A stretch of 64,000 nucleotides of DNA from positions 4,588,001-4,652,000 of the forward strand of contig OY755172.1 in NCBI GenBank assembly GCA_963576735.1, written 5' to 3'. This document shows, in pieces, positions 56,201 to 64,000 of the stretch (position 1 is its first letter; every line of letters begins with the position of its first letter). The position numbers and the translations under genes were made by a program. The notes below the pieces were generated by a model that saw only the letters and a list, made by a program, of their open reading frames with translations, was not told where the DNA came from and did no database searches. This stretch comes from Bedellia somnulentella (lineage: Eukaryota; Arthropoda; Insecta; Lepidoptera; Bedelliidae).

Positions 56201-59200
56201 TTAAAATTATTTAAAAAATGCGACCAATAAACTAGAATGCTATAACTTTTACCTGGTTTAAAATAAGCAAAGAAACAAGACCAAATAACAGCTACGAATA
56301 AACTCTTGTCGCCGACAAAAAACTGTCAATCACTTCGATGTATGTTTATTCATAATCAGCCAATTTATTCTTTCACACGATACGGCTTAACACGAACACT
56401 GATCTACTATCACATCCCCATACTTACATTCGCCCACTTAGCAAGAGCTTGCTGATTCTTCTCCCACGGGATCTGCACACATATGGGGTTTCCTTCCATC
56501 CTGTCGAAGTTAGGGTTTCTGGTCGCAGCACAATAGAAGAACTCCCTCCATAATATTTGTCCGTGAAGTGATAACGGAGGTCTTACTCTCTTCACTCGCT
56601 TGTATAGCTCTGTTAGCTGGTAGTAGAATAGCCGAGTGGATAAACAGCCGAATCTAAATAACAAATAATTCAATTAACATTGAGTGCCGATACATGAATA
56701 TAACTGTAGTATTATTTTTCACCATATATGTATGTTTTTTTTGCTTTACGGTGAGGGAAAACATCGTGAGGAAACCCACATGGCTGAGTTGTACTTAGTC
56801 ATGTGACAGTGTATTCGTACAAAACGGCAATAGGCCTGCCCCCTATCACGTGAGTACACTGTCCATGCAAAACGTGGGTACTCTGAACACCAGGTGACAA
56901 AGTCACGTGATGTACAGAAGTATTAGTACCTCTGCCAACCCCTTCGGGGATATTCGGCGTGAACGTTTATGTTATGTTATGTTATATGTTTTTTGCTTTA
57001 CGAAATAACTAACTAACCCTCACAGTCTTCCACAGTTATTTTTATTCGAGTGGATTACTGATATAGGTACATAGCTGTTTCATATTTTTGTGTCTTTTTT
57101 GTACATGTATAATGGGCTTATTCCGATTATCCACCCTAAAAAATCCTCCCTAAGTCGGATATTCGGAAACGCATGTCCGATTATCCACCCTGAACGGGGT
57201 GGATAATCGGAATTCATAATAAAATGTTTCTTCCGATTTTTTACCCCAAGTACAGTCATTCACAGAAACATACTCACAACCTGGTCCAAGAAACTTCAAC
57301 AGAGATATACATACCTACTTTCCTACTTACAGTCTGAATAAAATTATCCTGGTGGAAAGTTTTAATTTAATATTTATTGTTAAACGAAAAACTTAAGTAA
57401 TCTTAAAAAAAAATAAAAAAATTGCAGGTAAGCACCTGTAGATTTGGGTGAAAACCATTTAAATTGACTGTTGTGACAAATGAAACCATAACAAGAAAGA
57501 AACTCGTAACAAAAAATAACAAAATTAAAACTTAGGGTCTTTTCACCACTGACACACAATAAATAATAATTTACATGTTCCTGTAAAGGACTGTACGTAG
57601 GCAGGGTAGAAAATCGGAAGAAACATTTTATTATGAATTTAGATTATCCACCCCGTTCAGGGTGGATAATCGGACATGCGTTTCCGAATATCCGACTTAG
57701 GGAGGATTTTTTAGGGTGGATAATCGGAATAAGCCGTATAATGTTAATGTAGCAGCGAATAACTGTTTTTGTTTCTTTCTATATACTACATCGAATCGCT
57801 ACATACATACTACATAGTAGAGAGTGAGATTTTTAAATAGTTTAAAAGAACAAATCATGCGCTGTACTATACACGACACGACATAAAATACATTGTTCCC
57901 ATAATACACAGTAATCACGACAGTAAATCTGTCTAAATGGTAAATAGGATCATAATGACATAGGGTATACGTCATTGACACGCTCTGTAATACGTGTAAA
58001 CTATGTTTATTCCGTTACTGGTTAGTCTTATATATACGAATTATTACATACCGTATTCAAGTACTAAACTAGCAATATAGAAGAAAAGAACATACATACA
58101 TACATATACTCACGGCTATATTTCCCTAGAAGGGGTAGCCAGAGCTAAGGAATTCGAAATTCCTCAGCCGCTTTTGGAAGTTGCGTGGGGAAAAGATGGT
58201 TGAATAAAGGTCGTTGGTGATGGGTCTCCAACCGCATCGCCCAAAAAGCCCCAATACCGTTAGTCGCCTCTTACGTACACCCACCGGAAGAAATGGGGTA
58301 GTGCTATTCTAAGCCGACACTACACAGCAAGAACATCATTATAAAACGATGATTTTTATTGAAGCTAGAGAGATTTGGTGGGATCGTACCAACTGGCGAT
58401 CGATAGTCTCGTGCCGAACCTAATAGGAATAAAAGACCAGAGTATAAGCAAGAGATATTTGTCAGGATCGAGCCAATTGGCGATCTATATTCTCTGCCTA
58501 CCCTTAAAGGAACAAATTGCCCAAGTATGAGCAACAAAGTAGAGATAGATAGATTAGAAAGGTGGTTGCTGCAATTGGTCACTACAGGGCCATTTCACGT
58601 GGGCCACGGCTGTCATTCTATTCACCCGAGCTCTACCCAGAAGTCAACTTAGTAGAGACATACATATACTCACGGCTATAAATCCCTAGAAGGGGTAGCC
58701 AGAGCTAAGGAATTAGAAATTCCTCAGCCACTTTTGGAAAGTTGAGTGGGGAAAAAAGGAACAATAAAGGTTTTTGGTAGAGTAGAGACATTTAACCTAA
58801 TTTAAATAACTAACCTCAAATACGGCGACAGCCCCGTCTGACTGGCAAGCAGAGACTGCGGAGTCATCTTAGGTCGTCCGAACGAGGCCACCCACGCTTT
58901 GCGTTCTAGATGGCGCTCCAGTCTTGTCAGGGCTTCCGTTTCGCCGCCTACCCATACTGGCGCTTTCAGGTTTTCTGTCTCGAAACCTGTATAAGAAACA
59001 TATTTAGCAGAAAGCAAGGGCAAGAGTTTCCGTTTTAGTCTGAGGCTGCAAATTAAGTTTTCATCTTTAACGAACAGACAGACGTACATGGAATGCTTGA
59101 GCAGTGAAACTGGTGGCAGCTCAGCGATCAATGGCAATTTCAAGTTGTTGACAGGTTAGAATGCAAGACACGTTTTTGTGAGTCGAATGTCGAGCACTTG

Positions 59201-61246
59201 CTGATTGCTCGAGCAGCTCAAGTATGAACAAACTAAACTGACTGAATTTCTCAAAAATATAAGCTAGCTAGAACTTTTACATTATATTTACATTATATCA
59301 TTGGGCTCGTTAGTATGTGTTTATAATATATAGCCGTGTATGTCGGCTTAAAATAACACTCGACGATACAATAACAATTTGGAGTTTTTAAAATGGTTCT
59401 TGAAGAAATGGCTCGAGACTGACTACCAACGATCCTCCTTCATTTTACAATCTTTTCCCCACATCACATCAAAAAGTGGCTGAGATATTCTACAACTCTG
59501 ACATCCTGGGTTTGAGATTAAAACTTTAAAAACAAGTAAATATGTGTTTAACATACCCAGTTCATCCAAAGTGGGCACTCCGAACCGCTCATCATGATCA
59601 TCAGAAACCGGCGTGGTTGCTCCATTCAAACTGTGTATGGTGATGGCAGCCTCGGCCGGCGGCGGCGGCGGCATGCTGGCGATCAGCGCTTGGAACTGGT
59701 GGTAGGTTAGTGGTGCCTTGCCGCCGTTGCGCTCGATTATCCTTGGATTATAAGAAGGTTTTGTTAGGTGGATAGAAAGGTTGATTATTTGCAACGACAT
59801 ATATGTACAAATTAGACATAATAGTTGTGTAGTGTTAAGAATTAACCCGTGACTTCCCAAGGGTGTTCGTAAGAGGTGACTAAGAGAATTGGAGCTTTAA
59901 AAGTGATGTTTGAGGGATGCAGTTGGAGACCCGACTCCAAAAACCTTTATTTGTACAGTCCTTGCCCCACTCAGCTTCCAGAAGTGGTTGAGCGATTTCT
60001 TTTTCTGAAGGTCTGGCTACCCTTTCTTAGGATTTATAACCGTCAGGCTATGTATGTATGTACATATATACAAAACTTGTAACTATTATTCGGGACCGTT
60101 CGTCGAACTTGTTTAGTATTATTATCTGCATCTGTTCAAAGCGAGGTCACTATCGGAATGTCACATCAACATGCTAATATATTTCTACGAGAATATTTAA
60201 ATATTTGAATAACAAACAATTAAGTATAACATTGAACATAGTAAAAAAGCAAATCTTCATCATTATGTTATATCTCAAAAAAAAATAAAAACAATTGTAC
60301 CAAATACTAACTTGTCTAGTTTGTAGAGTGTATGCGACACTCGGCAGAAGACAGTGATGCCAACCTCCCTGCATTTCGACATAATATTGTGATCCCGGAC
60401 CCGTCCATACGGTTCCGGATCTTCTTCGAACGTCAGCGCTGTGGTCCCCCATTCTTTGAACAACTTGGGCAGCGCGTCGGCGGGCTGACCGCGGACTACA
60501 AAGAGCCGGGAGTTCAATTTCTTTAAACTCTTGTCTAGATCCTCCAAACATTGTAACAAGAACCTGTTGAATGAAAGCTCTGTCACTTATCATAGTTAAA
60601 ACATTTTATAGATATTTGTTTTTTTTAATAGAAGTACAATTGGCGGTTTTATCACTGTAAGCGATCGCTTCCGGGCAACTTAAAAGGCTGTATTTCATGG
60701 GTAGAAATATAGTTTAGGTTGATTAGTGATGCTTAATAATTTAAAGAGCCTGGATTTATATACCTTTTAATCTAACAGTTGTATGACATACACAAAAGCC
60801 TTCCTTAGAAAATGCGGGTTCATAAAAACTCATAGGCCGACATGGTGGACTTTGGCCAAATCATTGTACCTATCGACCTATATACAAGCCTATAAATCTC
60901 AAAAAAGGATACCTACAGTTAAGGAGAATAAATGGTAAAATAAAGGAAGCCTGCTGATTAGTCTCTGGCCTTTCTGATTTGTTACAACTATGAATATTTA
61001 CCTCCACTTATTAATTCCAACATTAGACGAGCTCGCGAACCAGGGGTCTATTATGAAGACACATCGGAAGGTGGCAGCGCCCTGCATGCCCTCCCGCAGA
61101 GCCGGGTTGTCATGGAGACGCAGGCCCTTGCGGAACCAGTGCACGGTGTGCCGCGGGGGCTCGCGGGGGGAGGGGGCGCATGGCCCGACAGGCACCGACC
61201 CTACTTGCAGGTCCCCAGTCTTGAGCGTTTCTGCGGCAGCTGACAT
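53290..61246 (-). CDS. cry2: Insect type-2 cryptochrome, circadian repressor
   Basis: In Lepidoptera CRY2 is the main transcriptional repressor of CLOCK:CYCLE; it is vertebrate-like and not the light sensor CRY1. Coding exons on the minus strand: 61246-61002, 60563-60312, 59741-59557, 58986-58815, 56653-56428, 56015-55875, 55541-55390, 54896-54694, 53915-53290. They sum in frame to 733 residues. The photolyase-homology N-domain starts [20 protein letters not shown]. The FAD-domain motifs include [53 protein letters not shown] and [17 protein letters not shown]. The C-domain ends [22 protein letters not shown] long acidic, Ser/Asn-rich, probably disordered tail of about 208 residues comes from the last exon. 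A MPPPPP run lies near residue 190. A minimal uORF precedes the ATG. Introns hold a palindromic MITE and several SINEs. Confidence 0.96.
54440..54660 (+). repeat. SINE family D copy in cry2 intron
   Basis: It has 'actcacggctataaatcca', 'gatgggtctccagcc' and 'gtgctattctaatccgacact' blocks in the same order as at 58085-58330. Confidence 0.6.
55575..55835 (+). repeat. Dispersed repeat family E in cry2 intron
   Basis: The best-preserved copy: 'agctgacccgacagacttcgtactgtc' start, 'gaggagccttttcgcctcaaacac' near the end. Compare 43735-43930 and 51200-51440. Confidence 0.6.
56740..56990 (+). repeat. SINE family A copy in cry2 intron
   Basis: It has 'cggtgagggaaaacatcgtgagg', then the 'cacgtgagtacactgtccatgcaaaacgtgggtac' block almost identical to 23590-23625, and a (TATGT)n tail at 56969-56985. 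Confidence 0.75.
57115..57735. mobile_element. 621-bp palindromic MITE with 8-bp target duplication
   Basis: Long terminal inverted repeats of about 135 bp start GGCTTATTCCGATTATCCAC. They are almost identical on the two sides (57115-57250 and 57600-57735). The element is flanked by a perfect 8-bp direct repeat GTATAATG at 57107-57114 and 57736-57743. Each arm contains its own palindrome, CCGATTATCCACCC...GGGTGGATAATCGG. No coding sequence. An 8-bp duplication fits hAT, P or Merlin superfamilies; the ends do not settle which. It lies in the cry2 intron 56654-58814. Confidence 0.85.
58085..58330 (+). repeat. SINE family D copy in cry2 intron
   Basis: A (CATA)n start, then 'ctcacggctatatttccctagaaggggtagcc', 'gatgggtctccaacc' and 'gtgctattctaagccgacac'. 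A shorter copy follows at 58655-58790. Confidence 0.7.
58350..58505 (+). mobile_element. Two short RTE-like LINE 3' remnants in tandem
   Basis: 'gaagctagagagatttggtgggatcgtacc...cgatcgatagtctc' is followed by a second 'gtcaggatcgagccaattggcgatctatattctctgcctaccc'. Both match the RTE-like 3' end at 31985-32045. Confidence 0.6.
58655..58790 (+). repeat. SINE family D, truncated copy
   Basis: 'tactcacggctataaatccctagaaggggtagccagagctaagg' matches 58105-58150. The copy stops at 'aaaggtttttggtag', just upstream (plus sense) of the cry2 exon ending at 58815. Confidence 0.65.
59865..60065 (+). repeat. SINE family D copy in cry2 intron
   Basis: 'gttggagacccgactccaaaaacc', 'cagcttccagaagtggttgagcg' and 'ggctaccctttcttaggatttataacc' blocks with a short GTAT tail. 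Confidence 0.6.
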
Positions 61247-61249
61247 CGC

Positions 61250-61264
61250 TTATGGGACCCCCAT
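61250..61264 (-). promoter_or_regulatory. Minimal uORF just upstream of the CRY2 start
   Basis: On the minus strand ATG-GGG-GTC-CCA-TAA occupies 61264-61250, three nucleotides before the CRY2 ATG at 61246. A good splice acceptor (cttctttcccaaatag) ends at 61275. The coding exon therefore probably begins at 61274 and includes the uORF, with earlier leader exon or exons upstream. Confidence 0.55.
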
Positions 61265-61274
61265 TGCGCTCAAA

Positions 61275-62295
61275 CTATTTGGGAAAGAAGATAATTGTTA
61301 ACAATTTGTATTGGTCGGTTAGGTGTTGATGGCCGAGTTATAAGGACTCATTTGAAAAAAGGGTGATATTAAAAAAATAGAAATCGATAGTCCCTGCACA
61401 ATCTGCACATATGTATATAAGAATATCCGATTTTTGACATTAATTTTACTCCACCGGAACTACCCTGAGTTTCGTGAGTTGCGGAAGAAGTAAGGAAATA
61501 AAATTTCTCCATATTTAATGATAAAAATACAGCTATTATATTATTATTATATTAGTGATAAGAATAACTAAAGTTGACTGCAAATATTGAAAAATTTACT
61601 GGCTAATACTAGTTTTCCGTCAGTGAAGATAGCCCTGCTTACGTATAAAAGCATAATATGAACTCTGAAAAGAACCTGAACTTGCCATTTATGTTTAGGT
61701 TGAAAGCTTTCTCATATTATATAAAGAATTATGCGAAAATTCGAATTATGACAATAAGCATAATTTAACAAGTATTTGGGTTAATCTAAAGATATTTAAA
61801 AGAACTACATCGATTTAAACAAAAACAAATAAAAGTAACTTCTCAACACGTCTCAGTTTCTTAGTGTCAATTTAGGTTTGCGCATTGATCTAGGTATCAT
61901 AAACAAACAATCAATTGACGCAAACGTTTCCGCATGTGGGTGACCCTGACATGACTTTATCTACACCTTTACACCGAGCTAGTGTGGACATAAATGAAAC
62001 AAGTTTACCACACTCTTTTGATTTTTACATATGGTCATGGTTCTTGTCTTGATTCATTCCAAAGCCGACAGATAATCGACACCATGTGCGGTCTAGAGAA
62101 ACCTCTCTACTTCTATGAAATGCAAGCTGCACCCTAATTTTGCCAACCACTACAAGAAATTTAAAGAAGAAGCTGTCGAAAATTTGTTGTAGATACCATC
62201 TGAAAAACTTTTATGTTTGTATAGACGATTACGTGAGCAAATGCTTAGTTTACGATTATATTAAGGACGTACAGACAAACTCTATTGTAACTAAT
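61275..62295. promoter_or_regulatory. Region upstream of cry2
   Basis: It probably holds leader intron sequence. No CACGTG E-box and no TATCGATA were seen, and no coding sequence was recognised. Transcription start and leader exon or exons were not placed. Confidence 0.3.
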
Positions 62296-62672
62296 AAATA
62301 AAGGAAAGAAAAAGTTTTCGACACAGGCGGGAATCGAACCCGCGTCCTCGGGTATACGCCCCCGTCACTCTGCCAATTGAGCTACCGTGTCAATGGCTGC
62401 CAGCGCGAAATTCTTCTATCCTTTATTTCTTTTACACGTTTATGTAGTGTTTGCGTTTCCTACCTCCGAATTTTTACAAATTCGGAAGGCCACTTGTCTA
62501 TCTTTTCAGATAGAATGCAAATGTTGAGAACGCCTAACTATGACATAATTTGAATGTTTTTGTTCATGAAAACCTCATCGAACCCGCCTGTGTCGAAATT
62601 TTTCTTTCCTTTATTTATTAGTAATAATAATGATCCCCACATGAGGTTTTCATGAACAAAAACATTTAAAAA
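62296..62672 (-). repeat. SINE family B copy with palindromic end
   Basis: A reverse-oriented copy with head at about 62320-62392 and body to about 62575. It is followed by a short inverted end ('cgaacccgcctgtgtcgaaatttttctttcc...' to 'gaggttttcatgaacaaaaacattt'), the same head-to-tail fold seen at 1936, 38045 and 48700. Confidence 0.75.
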
Positions 62673-62739
62673 AACACTTCATTGTACATTAATCAATAGA
62701 TTGATAGATGAATAGATTAATAAATATGTTATGTGATCG

Positions 62740-63050
62740 AGTGAGAAATAGCGAGATTCGTGAAAAGTGCTGTGTAACTATGATATTGTAAAAAGATAGA
62801 AACAGAAATGTAGGGAACATAGCGAGGATGGATGATAGGAAATTTGGTGAAAGTGATCTATATAGCCAATATGGAAGGTAATGTTAGTAGAGGACGACCT
62901 CGGAGGACACATTTGGATCAATAGAGAATAGGCTCAAAAAGGCCGGTGTGAGTGTGAACGAAGCTGGAGAGGTTTTTCAGAATCGTACAAAGAAGAGATC
63001 GATAGTCTCTGCCTACCCCAATGGGAATAAATGGCGTAAGTATATTTATG
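62740..63050 (+). mobile_element. RTE-like LINE 3' end, decayed
   Basis: It keeps 'tgtgatcgagtgagaaatag', 'tagtagaggacgacctcgg' and 'cgatagtctctgcctaccccaatggga' from the 3' coding end and UTR seen at 31700-32045. Frames are broken throughout. Confidence 0.7.
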
Positions 63051-64000
63051 TAAATAGAATCATATAATACATACTCTTTTTTTAAGAAAGTAGTGTTGCT
63101 TCTAGGAGTAGTTCCCTAACAGGTATATTTTTAATATTATGTTCAATTCAAATGTATTAAATATTCCAACCAACAAACAACTAAAATATGAATATCCGTA
63201 AATAGAACAAATGTCTAGCCCAAGCAGAACACAATAATGAAAAACACGTTTCATGGCATGCGAAATAATGATTTAGAATATAAATTTAAAACAGGTACAA
63301 GGTTATATTTTTTGGATTAATTGTTTTATAATACTTTCCCTGGTAACAATGTAAATGACAATAGTTGAACAAATATTCGAACATACATGATAATTTTTGG
63401 ATAATTATTTCAAAAAAATGCTAAGGCGGAATAGATAAATAGACTCGCTAACTTTTCTTTGGATTTTTCAACTAAGTAGATTGATCACAAGGCATTCTAA
63501 TTAAAACATCTCTACCAAGAAAGGGTAGATAGATGGGCGAAAATCTGGTAAAAGATTAACTCAATCTCATACACTAGTTTAATGTTTCTGTTTTCTTATA
63601 CACAAGTAATGAGCAGATTCATTTTGTATCTATGTTTATATCGGGTTTGTGACAGCTTTAATCGGTTGACCGATTTAAAAATATTTTAGTCTTAGTCGAC
63701 TCCTCACACTCATCCACATATTTTAAAGGCGGTGTTATTTAATGTATTGAACACATATGTAAGTGAGAATCTAAGCTATTAGAATAAAGGGGGATCCTGT
63801 AGTTTTATTAAAATGATCGATAGGGTTAAGTTAAAGAACTTACACTTGAAAGTCCATCAGATTACTCGTCATTTTATTGCATAAATGACGTCTACGATAG
63901 ACGTCATTTATTTATTAATGCAGAAGTACTATTTAGATAAGAAGATTGCAATATGCACATGTTTGTTATGTAGACCTCACGGTCAATGGCATTAGGTATT
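63051..64000. other. AT-rich terminal region, nothing coding recognised
   Basis: No gene or complete repeat was seen. A perfect 14-bp-arm palindrome lies at 63881-63911. Confidence 0.35.

Overview
This window is nuclear DNA of a moth or butterfly. The genes have many short exons with GT..AG introns, the background is AT-rich, and the repeats are typical of Lepidoptera: tRNA-headed SINEs, RTE-like LINE 3' ends with GTAT-type microsatellite tails, a short Helitron, a Penelope-like element and a mariner. The last gene encodes an insect type-2 cryptochrome.

Layout. 1-11.5 kb: repeats, including a 315-bp tandem array of tRNA-like SINE units, a non-autonomous Helitron and a truncated CXC-domain ORF of probable mobile origin. 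11.5-25.5 kb (+): an ABCC (MRP4-like) transporter in 24 recognised exons, two of which are alternatives. Its first exon or exons, about 75 residues, were not found. A LINE with an open endonuclease-RT frame sits in a late intron. 25.5-33.3 kb: repeat-rich spacer with a Penelope-like fragment, other LINE fragments and a possible small membrane-protein gene (-). 33.4-42.8 kb (+): a golgin-245/GOLGA4 homologue in 8 exons (1259 residues), GRIP domain at the end. 43.0-46.2 kb (-): a C9orf85 homologue in 3 exons. 47.3-48.9 kb: a dead mariner carrying a nested SINE. 49.2-53.2 kb (+): a compact cluster of a small membrane ORF, COA1 and LSM10, preceded by two perfect DRE motifs and a 131-bp tandem duplication. 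53.3-61.3 kb (-): cry2 in 9 coding exons (733 residues).

The genes are unrelated housekeeping, transport and clock genes, not one pathway. The most interesting signals are: (i) mutually exclusive exons encoding the last helix of the first membrane domain of the ABC transporter; (ii) three ORFs in about 0.8 kb (small membrane protein, COA1, LSM10) that look polycistronic, the first two in one frame separated only by TAA-AAT; (iii) twin DREF-type sites and duplicated promoter sequence in front of that cluster, with a related inverted copy upstream of the C9orf85 homologue; (iv) a minimal uORF just before the CRY2 start codon.

All exon borders come from reading splice sites, phase and family similarity by eye. 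The exon sums close in frame for ABCC, GOLGA4, C9orf85, LSM10 and cry2. Repeat boundaries are approximate unless a target-site duplication or terminal inverted repeat is stated.
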